DNA of 64,000 bases from Comamonadaceae bacterium UBA2121. Its GTDB lineage: Bacteria; Pseudomonadota; Gammaproteobacteria; Burkholderiales; Burkholderiaceae_C. A program made the position numbers and the translations under genes. The stretch is from contig DCYB01000001.1 in the NCBI GenBank assembly GCA_002331385.1, positions 186,001 to 250,000 of the forward strand. The letters are read 5' to 3'. The notes beneath the pieces were generated by a model. The model worked only from the letters and a program-made list of their open reading frames with translations, was not told where the DNA came from and did not search any database. Below, in pieces: positions 48,171 to 58,593 of the stretch; within the stretch, counting starts at the first letter, position 1; the number at the start of each line of letters is the position of its first letter.

Positions 48171-49247
48171 TCACTTGCCATTGTCCACCAGATCGGCACC
48201 ACCCTCGGGCGGGCGCTGCCCTCTTTGATAACGATTGACCGCCCGGTTGTGTTCCTGCAGCGATTCGCTGAAGTGACTGCTTCCGTCGCCCCGGGCGACA
48301 AAATACAGCGAGCGCGTGCGCGCGGGCTGCACCGCCGCCAGCAGCGCCGCCTTGCCGGGCATGGAGATCGGCGTGGGCGGCAGGCCCGCGCGGGTATAGG
48401 TATTGAACGGCGTGTCCGTCTGCAGATCGCGGCGGCGCAGATTGCCATCGAACTTCTCGCCCATGCCATAGATGACGGTCGGATCGGTCTGCAGCAGCAT
48501 GCCGGTGCGCAGGCGATTCGTGAACACGCCGGCAATTTCCGCACGGTCGGCGGCACTGCCGGTTTCCTTTTCCACGATGCTGGCCAGAATCAGCGCCTCA
48601 TCCGCCGACTTGAGCGGTGTGTCCGATTCGCGCTGCGACCACGCGGCCTCCAGGCGCCGGTCCATGGCATGCAGGGCGCGCTTGAGAACGGCCAGATCGC
48701 TGCTGCCTTTTGCGTAGGCATAGGTGTCAGGGAAGAAGCGCCCTTCCGCAGCCACGCCTTCACGGCCTAGCTCGCGCATGATGTCCTCGGGCGACATGCT
48801 CGCTGTGTCCGGACGCAGCGCCTCTGCCTTGGCCAGTGCGGCGCGCATCTGGCGGAAGGTCCAGCCTTCCACCACGGTCACCGCACGCAGGCTCGATTCG
48901 CCACGCGCCAGCTTTTGCAGCAGCTGGTAGGGCGACGTGCCTGCGGGGATTTCATAGTTGCCCGCCTTGATCTGCCGGTCCTTGCCCGACAGGCGGAACC
49001 AGTAATACAGCAGCCGCGCATCGGTGCGCACGCCCGCCTTGACCGCCGCTGCCGCGACGCCGCGCGGCGTGGTGCCGGGCTCGATCTCCAGCTCCAGGGG
49101 TTGGGCGGAACCCGGTCCTGTCGCCAGCGGCAACGGTGCATTCAGCCACCAATAGGCGGCACCAGCGGCGGCCAACGCAAGCAACAGCAGGAATATGAAA
49201 AATCTACGCACAACCCTATGAGCCAAAAGTGTGGAACGGAGCATCAT
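48171..49247 (-). CDS. mltG: Endolytic murein transglycosylase MltG
   Basis: A 358-residue inner-membrane enzyme. One N-terminal transmembrane helix (FFIFLLLLALAAAGAAYWWL) is followed by a LysM-like subdomain (EIEPGTTPRGVAAAAVKAGV). The YceG catalytic domain has RFFPDTYAYAKGSSD, SIVEKETGSAADRAEIAGVF (catalytic Glu), MLLQTDPTVIYGMG and NTYTRAGLPPTPISMPG. It cuts nascent glycan strands and helps set their length. It heads the mltG-tmk-holB run. Its start is only nine bases from that of ygfZ, which is divergent. Confidence 0.95.
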   Translation of the reverse strand: MMLRSTLLAHRVVRRFFIFLLLLALAAAGAAYWWLNAPLPLATGPGSAQPLELEIEPGTTPRGVAAAAVKAGVRTDARLLYYWFRLSGKDRQIKAGNYEIPAGTSPYQLLQKLARGESSLRAVTVVEGWTFRQMRAALAKAEALRPDTASMSPEDIMRELGREGVAAEGRFFPDTYAYAKGSSDLAVLKRALHAMDRRLEAAWSQRESDTPLKSADEALILASIVEKETGSAADRAEIAGVFTNRLRTGMLLQTDPTVIYGMGEKFDGNLRRRDLQTDTPFNTYTRAGLPPTPISMPGKAALLAAVQPARTRSLYFVARGDGSSHFSESLQEHNRAVNRYQRGQRPPEGGADLVDNGK

Positions 49248-49256
49248 AATTCACCC

Positions 49257-50180
49257 ATGAACCTCACTGCGTCAGTGCCTTTCGACGGCGTTACACCTCC
49301 TCTCCAACATCTCGGCGTGATTCGCGTGCAGGGCGACGATGCCGCCAGCTTTCTGCACGGCCAGTTGACGCAGGACTTCGCCCTGCAAAAACCGCACGAG
49401 GCGCGTCTGGCTGCATTCCTCAACGCCAAAGGGCGGATGCAGGCCAGTTTCATTGGCGTGCAATGGGCCAGGGACGACATCCTGCTGGTGTGCTCGCGCG
49501 ACCTGCTGGCGCAAACGCTCAAGCGCCTGTCCATGTTTGTGCTGCGCGCCAAGGCCAAGCTGAGCGACGCCAGCGCCGCATTCGAGGTGCGTGGCCTTGC
49601 TGGCTCCGCCGCGCAAGCCGCCGATACCGCGATCTGGTCGGTCAGCGTGCAGGGCGATGCGCGACTGGTGCGCCTGTACCCCGCCGATGGCACCTCGCGC
49701 GCGCTGTGGCTTGCCCCGGTCGGCACGCCCGCGCCAGAAGGCGCGGCATTGACGCCGGAACTGTGGCAGCGCGGCGAAGTACGCAGCGGCATTGCGACCT
49801 TGAGCCTGCCGGTGTTCGAGGCCTTCGTGCCGCAAATGGTGAACTATGAATCGGTGGGTGGCGTGAACTTCAAGAAAGGCTGCTATCCCGGCCAGGAAGT
49901 GGTGGCCCGCAGCCAGTTCCGTGGCACGCTCAAGCGCCGTACCTATATTGCGCACAGCAGCACGGACGCGCTCGCCGCAGGCACCGAGGTGTTCAGCGCT
50001 GCCGATGCCGAACAACCCGTTGGCACCGTGGTGCAGTCCGCCGTCGCACCGCAAGGTGGCGTCGATGCGCTGGTGTCACTGCAGATCGCGTCCGCACAAG
50101 AGGATTTGCGCGCCGGATCAGCCAGCGGCCCGCAACTGGTGCTCGAGCCGCTGCCCTACGAACTGCTCGCCGACATCTGA
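49257..50180 (+). CDS. ygfZ: Folate-binding protein YgfZ
   Basis: A 307-residue GcvT-like protein, needed for certain iron-sulfur enzymes in E. coli. The signature NFKKGCYPGQEVVARSQFRG contains the invariant KGCYxGQE motif with its cysteine. The N-terminus (GVIRVQGDDAASFLHGQLTQ) and FLNAKGRMQASF are typical. ATG 49257 is used because any longer reading overlaps mltG on the other strand. The gene is divergent from mltG. Confidence 0.93.
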   Translation: MNLTASVPFDGVTPPLQHLGVIRVQGDDAASFLHGQLTQDFALQKPHEARLAAFLNAKGRMQASFIGVQWARDDILLVCSRDLLAQTLKRLSMFVLRAKAKLSDASAAFEVRGLAGSAAQAADTAIWSVSVQGDARLVRLYPADGTSRALWLAPVGTPAPEGAALTPELWQRGEVRSGIATLSLPVFEAFVPQMVNYESVGGVNFKKGCYPGQEVVARSQFRGTLKRRTYIAHSSTDALAAGTEVFSAADAEQPVGTVVQSAVAPQGGVDALVSLQIASAQEDLRAGSASGPQLVLEPLPYELLADI

Positions 50181-50195
50181 CCTGACGCTGCCGCG

Positions 50196-51056
50196 TCAGC
50201 CCAACGTGCGATGCATGGTGATGTGGGCGATGCCTGCTTCTTCGTAGGGCTCGCCCACCACCTCGAAACCCGCACGGCGGTAAAAACCTTCCGCGCTGCG
50301 TTGCGCGTGCAGCGTGATCAGGGTGTCGCCGCGCGCCCGCGCCGCATCCACCAGCGCATCCAGAATTGCCCTGCCCCAACGCTGGCCGCGCAACACGCGC
50401 GTGACGGCCATGCGACCGATGCGCGCCTCACGCGGGCCGTCCTGCAGCAGTCGGCCGGTGGCGACCGGCATGCCCAGTCGATTGCGCGCCACGGCATGCA
50501 CCGCTGTGGCGTCCAGCGCATCCATCTCGATTTCCGGCGCAATGCCCTGCTCTTCGATGAACACGGCCTTGCGCACCATGCTCGCCTGATCGCCCACTTC
50601 CGACCACGGCCCCACGGTCAGCGTGACCATGTCATGCCCGGCCTCGAAATGCTCGATCGCATCGCGCAGTCCCTTGGGAACGCGCCGGGCGATCTGCTTG
50701 ATGGCATCGGCAAACACGTAGATCAGATCCACGCTGACCAGCAAGCGGTCACCTGCAAAAATGCCGCACTCGAAACCCAACGACGAATTACCCACGCGCG
50801 TGCAGCGCATGCCCACATCGAGCATGTCATCCAGGCGCGCCGATGCGTGGTATTCCACCGTGGCCTTTTTCAGAAATACCTCACCATCCAGCGCCTGCAT
50901 GGCCGCCTCATAAGGCAAGGCCAGTTCGCGCCAGTAATCCGCCATGGCCACATCGGCGTAGGTCAGATAGTGCGCGTTGAAGACGATTTTTTGCACATCC
51001 ACCTCGGCCCAGCGCACGCGCAGGCGGTGAACACAACGAAAGGCTTGTCGATTCAT
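50196..51056 (-). CDS. Fusion of YbgC/FadM-like thioesterase and GNAT acetyltransferase
   Basis: A 286-residue protein with two domains. Residues ~8-135 are a hotdog thioesterase: VRWAEVDVQKIVFNAHYLTYAD contains the conserved Asp of the 4-hydroxybenzoyl-CoA thioesterase type, and YHASARLDDMLDVGMR follows. Residues ~148-286 are a GNAT domain: VRKAVFIEEQGIAPEIEMDA, RIGRMAVTRVLRGQRWGRAI (acetyl-CoA pyrophosphate loop) and AEGFYRRAGFEVVGEPYEE. The fusion could hydrolyse an acyl-CoA and acetylate or acylate an amine, but no substrate is evident. It is 16 bases after ygfZ in convergent orientation. Confidence 0.86.
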   Translation of the reverse strand: MNRQAFRCVHRLRVRWAEVDVQKIVFNAHYLTYADVAMADYWRELALPYEAAMQALDGEVFLKKATVEYHASARLDDMLDVGMRCTRVGNSSLGFECGIFAGDRLLVSVDLIYVFADAIKQIARRVPKGLRDAIEHFEAGHDMVTLTVGPWSEVGDQASMVRKAVFIEEQGIAPEIEMDALDATAVHAVARNRLGMPVATGRLLQDGPREARIGRMAVTRVLRGQRWGRAILDALVDAARARGDTLITLHAQRSAEGFYRRAGFEVVGEPYEEAGIAHITMHRTLG

Positions 51057-51089
51057 GTGGCTGATCCGGAAAAAATGGTTTTGAGCGTA

Positions 51090-52073
51090 TCAAACCGCTG
51101 CGAAAGCTTCGCGCAAAGCCCTCGCCGCATCAGCATGCGCCTGGCGCGCCTCGGGCAGTGCGCGGCCCATCTTGATGAATTCGTGCGTCACCCCACGGTA
51201 GATTTCCAGATCCACCGCCACCCCGGACAGGCGTAGCTTGTCCGCGTAGGCAATGCCTTCGTCCACCAGCGGATCACACTCCGCCAGCCCGATCCACGCC
51301 GGCGCGACGTCATCCACATCGGGCGCCAACAAGGGAGCAAACCGCCAGTCTTCCCGGTCATGGCGATTGGGAATGTAGTTGTCGAAATACCAGCTGACAG
51401 CGTCGGCCTCCAGCACCAGTCCGTGGGCAAAGGTCTTGTGCGAGTCGGTGTCCTGATGCGCCGTCGTGCCGGGATAGAACAGCAACTGCAGCGCCAGCAC
51501 CATCCCGGCATCGCGCGCGTGAATCGCGTTCACCGCCGCCAGCGTGCCGCCAGCACTGTCGCCGCCCACGGCTAGGCGGCGCGTATCCAGGCCCCATTGC
51601 CCGGCATGGGCGGCGAGCCATTGCAGCGCATCCCAGGCATCGTTGGTGGCGATGGGAAACTGGAACTCGGGCGCGCGCCGGTAGTCGATTGATACCACCG
51701 CCGCGCCGGACAGCCGCGCCAGCTCGCGGCACAGCGTGTCGTGCGTGGCGATGCTGCCAATCGTGAAACCGCCGCCGTGCGTGTAGAGCAGCAACGGCAG
51801 GTGGGCTTCGAGCGTCGGCGCGTACAAGCGCGCAGGAATCGCATAACCGTCGCGCGCGGGAATGTGGACATCCTCCACGCGCGGCAGCGCTGCCTTGGGC
51901 ACCTCCAGCACGCCCGAGCCCTGCTCATAGAACTGGCGCGCGTCCTGCGGCGAGAGCGTGTGCATGGGTGCGTGTCTGGCGCGCGCCATGCGGCTGATCA
52001 CGTTGAGCATCTGCGGCGTGAGCTGCACGCCAGGGGGAAGGGATGGAGGCTGATACGAACCGGCGGAAGTCAA
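51090..52073 (-). CDS. HSL-family alpha/beta hydrolase
   Basis: A 327-residue carboxylesterase-type enzyme. The oxyanion-hole motif is LLLYTHGGGFTIGS, the nucleophile elbow GGDSAGGTLAAV, the acid in AECDPLVDEG and the His in GVTHEFIKMG. The family hydrolyses short acyl esters. The first in-frame start is TTG 52073 with a poor ribosome-binding site; ATG 52010 would drop 21 residues. It lies 33 bases downstream of the hydratase-like gene on the same strand and may be co-transcribed with it, suggesting a small ester or lactone pathway (inference). Confidence 0.88.
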   Translation of the reverse strand: MTSAGSYQPPSLPPGVQLTPQMLNVISRMARARHAPMHTLSPQDARQFYEQGSGVLEVPKAALPRVEDVHIPARDGYAIPARLYAPTLEAHLPLLLYTHGGGFTIGSIATHDTLCRELARLSGAAVVSIDYRRAPEFQFPIATNDAWDALQWLAAHAGQWGLDTRRLAVGGDSAGGTLAAVNAIHARDAGMVLALQLLFYPGTTAHQDTDSHKTFAHGLVLEADAVSWYFDNYIPNRHDREDWRFAPLLAPDVDDVAPAWIGLAECDPLVDEGIAYADKLRLSGVAVDLEIYRGVTHEFIKMGRALPEARQAHADAARALREAFAAV

Positions 52074-52106
52074 CGTGGTGGTCCCGAAAAAGAAGATGGA
52101 TAGTGG

Positions 52107-52976
52107 TTATTTGAAGTTCACGCGCACCGGCTGGGCACCGGGCAAGCCCAGATAAGTCACCGTGGCCGACAGCCCCGCGCGCGGCGGCATCAATGGCGAG
52201 AACGAGCCCAGACTGACGAGGTCGCCGGGCTGCAAGCCCAATTGTTCTTTCTGCAGCGCTTCGGCAATCCACGTCACGGCGTTGAGCGGATGCCCGAGGA
52301 TATCGCTCCCCGTGCCGGTCGCGAGTGCAGCGCCCGAATGGTCGGTGACCTGTACGGTCATGCGCGCCAGCGCGTCGAGCATGGCGTAGCGTTCGCCGCG
52401 CGTGCGTGGCACGGCAATCGGCTCGCCCGCCACGCCCAGTCGCGCACCGACATTGATCGCCGCGACGCCCGGCCCGTTCAGCTTGGGCGGAGCCTGCACC
52501 AGCAGATCGGGCAACTCGATGAACGGAATGATCTGGTCCACGCTCTCGAGCACCTCCATGGGCGTGCGCGCATGGTTGATGGCGGCGCTCTTCACGCGCA
52601 CCAGCATGTCGGCCTCAAACAGCGGGCGCGCACCAAACGTGGCCTCCACCGTGTAGCCGTTCGGCTGCACCATGCCCTCATACAGCTTGCCCCAGACGGG
52701 CTTGTCGGTGTTGAAGCGCTTTTGCACGGCGGGATTGGTCAGCCCGGCCTTGTAGCCCACCACCTTGCCCAGTTTTTGCGCCAGCAGCGCATTGAACTTG
52801 GCGCGCGTGCACGCGCCCTCCTCATCCGTTGGTGGCTCGAAATTGGGTGCGGGCGTGCGCTCGGTGTAGTGCCGGGCCAGCTCTGCGACCTGCGCGTCGC
52901 TCAGGCACTGCGCCTGCGCACCTGTCACGCAGACGACTGCCACAGCCAAGGGAAGCAGCGCGTTTTTCGGGCTCAT
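52107..52976 (-). CDS. Secreted 2-keto-4-pentenoate-hydratase-like protein
   Basis: A 289-residue protein with a clear Sec signal (ALLPLAVAVVCVTGAQAQ) before an MhpD/FAH-type hydratase fold: GKVVGYKAGLTNPAVQKRFN, GMVQPNGYTVEATFGARPLF, EADMLVRVKSA, PDLLVQAPPKLNG and GSDILGHPLNAVTWIAEAL. Cytoplasmic hydratases of this type cleave aromatic meta-pathway products; a periplasmic version implies a different or binding role. AGGAG lies six bases before ATG 52976. It is divergent from an iron-type alcohol dehydrogenase with 63 bases between. Confidence 0.85.
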   Translation of the reverse strand: MSPKNALLPLAVAVVCVTGAQAQCLSDAQVAELARHYTERTPAPNFEPPTDEEGACTRAKFNALLAQKLGKVVGYKAGLTNPAVQKRFNTDKPVWGKLYEGMVQPNGYTVEATFGARPLFEADMLVRVKSAAINHARTPMEVLESVDQIIPFIELPDLLVQAPPKLNGPGVAAINVGARLGVAGEPIAVPRTRGERYAMLDALARMTVQVTDHSGAALATGTGSDILGHPLNAVTWIAEALQKEQLGLQPGDLVSLGSFSPLMPPRAGLSATVTYLGLPGAQPVRVNFK

Positions 52977-53039
52977 GAACGTCTCCTGTTGTAATGTTCG
53001 AACTTCGATCCTAATTCCAATCACCGAGACAAGGGCATC

Positions 53040-54176
53040 ATGGCTTTCATCTATTACGTCACGCAAATCCAGTTTGAATATGGCGCCGTTGCCCTGCTCC
53101 CACAGGAGTGCGCACGCAGCGGCATCACCCGCCCGCTCGTCGTGACCGATCAGGGCGTGAAAGCCGCCGGCGTGCTGCAAACGGTGCTGGATGCGCTGCC
53201 CGGCATGCCCGTAGCCGTGTTCGACCAGACGCCATCGAACCCGACCGAAGCAGCCGTGCGCGCCGCCGTCGAGCTCTTCAAAGCACACCAATGCGATGGA
53301 CTTATCGCTGTCGGGGGCGGCTCTGCCATCGATTGCGCCAAGGGCATCGCCATTGCGGCGACCCATGAAGGGCCGCTCAAGACCTACGCCACGATCGAAG
53401 GCGGCTCCCCGAAGATCACCGAGCGCGCCGTGCCGCTGATTGCCGTGCCCACCACATCGGGCACCGGCAGCGAAGTGGCGCGCGGGGCCATCATCATCGT
53501 GGACGACCAGCGCAAGCTCGGCTTTCACTCGTGGCATCTCGTGCCCAGAACCGCCATCTGCGATCCGGCCCTGACGCTCGGCCTGCCGCCGCAGCTCACC
53601 GCCGCCACCGGCATGGACGCTATTGCGCACTGCATGGAAACCTTCATGTCCTCTGCCTTCAACCCGCCCGCCGACGGCATCGCGCTCGATGGGCTGGAGC
53701 GCGGCTGGGCGCACATCGAAACCGCCACGCGCGACGGCGCCAACAAGGAGGCGCGGCTCCACATGATGAGCGCCAGCATGCAGGGCGCCATGGCCTTCCA
53801 GAAAGGACTGGGATGCGTGCATTCGCTCAGCCACAGCCTGGGCGGCGTCAATCCGCGCCTGCACCATGGCACGCTGAACGCTGTGTTTCTCCCTGCGGTG
53901 ATCCGCTTCAACGCGCAAGATGCCCAGGTGAAAAAAGACCGCCGCATCGAACGCATGGCCCATGCCATGGGCCTGCCAGCGGGTGGCGACGTGGCGGATG
54001 CCGTGCGCGACATGTCGGCGCGGCTCGGCCTGCCCACGGGCCTGGCCGCGCTCGGCGTGACGGAAGCCATGTTCGATGACGTGATTCACGGCGCGCTCGC
54101 AGACCACTGCCACAAGACCAATCCGCGCGAAGCCAGCCCCGAGGACTACCGCGACATGCTGCGCGCATCCATGTGA
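53040..54176 (+). CDS. Iron-containing alcohol dehydrogenase
   Basis: A 378-residue group III dehydrogenase. NAD-binding GLIAVGGGSAIDCAKGIAI lies near residue 90, the PTTSGTGSEVARGAI loop near residue 137, and metal ligands are in ATGMDAIAHCMETFMS (Asp/His), GCVHSLSHSLGG and NPRLHHGTLNAV. It interconverts an alcohol and aldehyde or ketone; the substrate is unknown. It starts 63 bases from the secreted hydratase gene in the opposite direction, so the two may share control. Confidence 0.9.
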   Translation: MAFIYYVTQIQFEYGAVALLPQECARSGITRPLVVTDQGVKAAGVLQTVLDALPGMPVAVFDQTPSNPTEAAVRAAVELFKAHQCDGLIAVGGGSAIDCAKGIAIAATHEGPLKTYATIEGGSPKITERAVPLIAVPTTSGTGSEVARGAIIIVDDQRKLGFHSWHLVPRTAICDPALTLGLPPQLTAATGMDAIAHCMETFMSSAFNPPADGIALDGLERGWAHIETATRDGANKEARLHMMSASMQGAMAFQKGLGCVHSLSHSLGGVNPRLHHGTLNAVFLPAVIRFNAQDAQVKKDRRIERMAHAMGLPAGGDVADAVRDMSARLGLPTGLAALGVTEAMFDDVIHGALADHCHKTNPREASPEDYRDMLRASM

Positions 54177-54329
54177 GCCGGGGCGCGCATCGTCAGCCAT
54201 CGCGGTCGATGCGCGAGTCCCGCACCCCGCTCACGCAAGCGCTGGATGGCCGCCTACAAGGCGGATGGCCATTGCTCCGAATACTGGCGGTGTTTCATCC
54301 ACAAGCAAACACAACCAAGGAAACCCACC

Positions 54330-54584
54330 ATGAAGAGAGCATTGCTCGCCACAGCCATCACCCTGCTGGCCACCACATCGGCGTTTGCCCAACTGGACAA
54401 GGCGGCCACCGATGCCGCAGACGTCGCCGAGCACAAGGTCGAACAAAAGAAGGCCGAAAGCGATGCCAAAAAGAGTGGCCCGGTCGGCAAGGCCGTGAAC
54501 AACACCAAGGCCAAGTACCACAAATCCCAAGCCAACCGGAACGCGAAAAGCTCCAAGAAAGCATTGAAGAAATCAGTGGACTAA
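54330..54584 (+). CDS. Small secreted Lys/Ala-rich protein
   Basis: 84 residues. Signal peptide ALLATAITLLATTSAFAQ, then a short, strongly basic mature part (AEHKVEQKKAESDAKKSGPV, then KAKYHKSQANRNAKSSKKAL) with one proline and no cysteine, likely helical or disordered. AAGGA lies eight bases before ATG 54330. It is 153 bases after the alcohol dehydrogenase and convergent with the HDOD gene. The function is not recognised; a cationic periplasmic protein could bind peptidoglycan, nucleic acid or polyanions. Confidence 0.65.
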   Translation: MKRALLATAITLLATTSAFAQLDKAATDAADVAEHKVEQKKAESDAKKSGPVGKAVNNTKAKYHKSQANRNAKSSKKALKKSVD

Positions 54585-54632
54585 AGGGCGCGCAGGCTTT
54601 TTCATGCTGGCAATCCGCCACCGCTCAGCGCG

Positions 54633-55448
54633 TCATGCGTTGCCGAAATCGGGCTTCCAGTTGATGGGTGCCTGTTGCAACACGGTGTCTATGTCCAGCC
54701 CCAAAACCATTCCCACTTCGCCCGGATAGGTCACGGCCAATTCGCGGTCATTCAGGCGCGCCTGCGCCGCGCGCGCACGCCACACAGCCAGATGTAGCAC
54801 CGCGGCCAGCGGCTCGTAGGAGTCGTTGTCCAGCGGTCTGGCCTGATAGCACATGGTCTCCACCACCACTTGCGGCAACGACCAGCGGCGTGCCAAACCG
54901 GCGCTCACCTGCGCGTAACTGAAACCAAAAATGCCCCGCTCCATTTCCATGCGTCCCAGATCGAAGGGCGCACACAGCGCATTGATGCGATGGATGCGGT
55001 CAGCTTCCGCACGATGAATCACCACCTCCCCGACTGCGTGGAGTAAACCGGCGGCATAGGCAGTGACCGAATCAAGATGCAGAATGCCCGCCAGCGAACG
55101 CGCCAGACGCGCCGTGATCTGGCTGTAGCGCCAGAATGCGTGCAGATCAAGCCCCGGCACCGAACGCCCCGGCGTACCGACCTGCGCCGATGTCACCACC
55201 AAACGCAGTTGGGCCACCGACAGCAGCGCCAGCGCCTGCGGCAGCCCCAACACGCGGTGCCGCATGGCCACAGAATGCGAATTGGCCGCGCGCAACAGCA
55301 GTGCGGCCAACCCGGGATCGCTTCCGAACAGTGCGTTCAGCCGCGCCAGTTGCGGTTCGTCGGCCACCAATTCGGCCATCAGCAGCGCCACCACGCGCGG
55401 GGCGCTGGGAATCGCTATGGAAGCATCCAGTGTCTCAGAGGCATTCAC
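54633..55448 (-). CDS. HDOD-domain signalling protein
   Basis: A 271-residue protein consisting mainly of an HDOD domain (~15-215): SAPRVVALLMAELVADEPQL, GLAALLLRAANSHSVAMRHR, LPQALALLSVAQLRLVV, YAAGLLHAVGEVVIH and LARRWSLPQVVVETMC. HDOD is HD-related but lacks full metal-binding residues; such proteins regulate signalling and surface behaviour. No receiver or GGDEF domain is attached. It follows tex on the same strand by 107 bases, in an AT-rich gap. Confidence 0.88.
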   Translation of the reverse strand: MNASETLDASIAIPSAPRVVALLMAELVADEPQLARLNALFGSDPGLAALLLRAANSHSVAMRHRVLGLPQALALLSVAQLRLVVTSAQVGTPGRSVPGLDLHAFWRYSQITARLARSLAGILHLDSVTAYAAGLLHAVGEVVIHRAEADRIHRINALCAPFDLGRMEMERGIFGFSYAQVSAGLARRWSLPQVVVETMCYQARPLDNDSYEPLAAVLHLAVWRARAAQARLNDRELAVTYPGEVGMVLGLDIDTVLQQAPINWKPDFGNA

Positions 55449-55555
55449 GCAGAAATCACCATCGTTTGAAACATTGCAGATGCCGCCGATTATCCACGGA
55501 CGGGTTTACAAAATTTACTTTTAAACACGTCCAGCAGTGGCTTGCTTGAACTGCA

Positions 55556-57910
<2,355 letters not shown>

Positions 57911-58194
57911 GTACTGACTGCGACCCGCGAGGGGCTCTTCCATTGAGGCAAAAAGAAAACGCCAGAGTTTGCCACAGCCCGCGCAGCGCATCGCGCCGCA
58001 GAATGTCAGCAAGCGTACGTGCTGCCCCCGCGCGGGTTTCCAGGACGCAAGAATGGCCAGCGCAAGCCGCCGTCGCCATATCACTACACGGCGACAGTCC
58101 TTGGTTGCGCCCTTCGCCTCGCGCGGGAAAATGGCAATATCCTTGCAGTTCCTCACTCCGTACCCGAATCCGCGCGCACCGCTTCTCTCCGACC

Positions 58195-58593
58195 ATGCAG
58201 CCGTTCCCTTTTCCCGTCCGCACCGAATGCCCACCGGGCGCATGCGTGTGCGAGCGCGAGGCGCTGCTGGCCGATCCTGCGTCCGACACGCGCATCCTGG
58301 CGCTCACGCGGGAGGAGGAAAACCGCTTGCTCGAGCGGCTGGAAAACCTGACCTCGCTGCAGGACTTGCGCCACCTCGAAGACCTGCTGCACCAGCAGCT
58401 CGGCGTGCGCCTGACGATCAGCCTCAGCCCGAACGAAGTGCGCACCTTGCGCGGCATCGTCATCCTCGTGAACGAGCAACCCGGCCTGTGCAAGAAAACG
58501 CGCCAGAACATTCCTGCCGCCATCAAGAAGAGCATGGACAAGCGCCCCGAGATCGTCTACGAACTGCTCGACGAAGGCGGGTTGTTCGCGTGA
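58195..58593 (+). CDS. Unknown 132-residue protein with N-terminal CX5CXC cysteine motif
   Basis: Not a family I can name. A cysteine cluster CPPGACVC at residues ~12-19 suggests metal or iron-sulfur binding. It is followed by helical sequence (LTREEENRLLERLENLTSLQ, LRHLEDLLHQQLGVRLTISL) and a conserved-looking C-terminal block (LSPNEVRTLRGIVILV, GLCKKTRQNIPAAIKK) with one further cysteine. Reading upstream of ATG 58195 only overlaps the tex promoter region. The downstream gene starts at a GTG overlapping its stop (GTGA), so the two are translationally coupled. Confidence 0.75.
   Translation: MQPFPFPVRTECPPGACVCEREALLADPASDTRILALTREEENRLLERLENLTSLQDLRHLEDLLHQQLGVRLTISLSPNEVRTLRGIVILVNEQPGLCKKTRQNIPAAIKKSMDKRPEIVYELLDEGGLFA

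Noticed and set aside
52977..54200. Long open frame on the minus strand opposite the iron alcohol dehydrogenase, continuous with the hydratase frame
   Set aside because: The hydratase has a good ribosome-binding site and signal peptide at 52976. The upstream part is Arg/Gly/His-rich with no family match, as expected for the antisense of a GC-rich gene.
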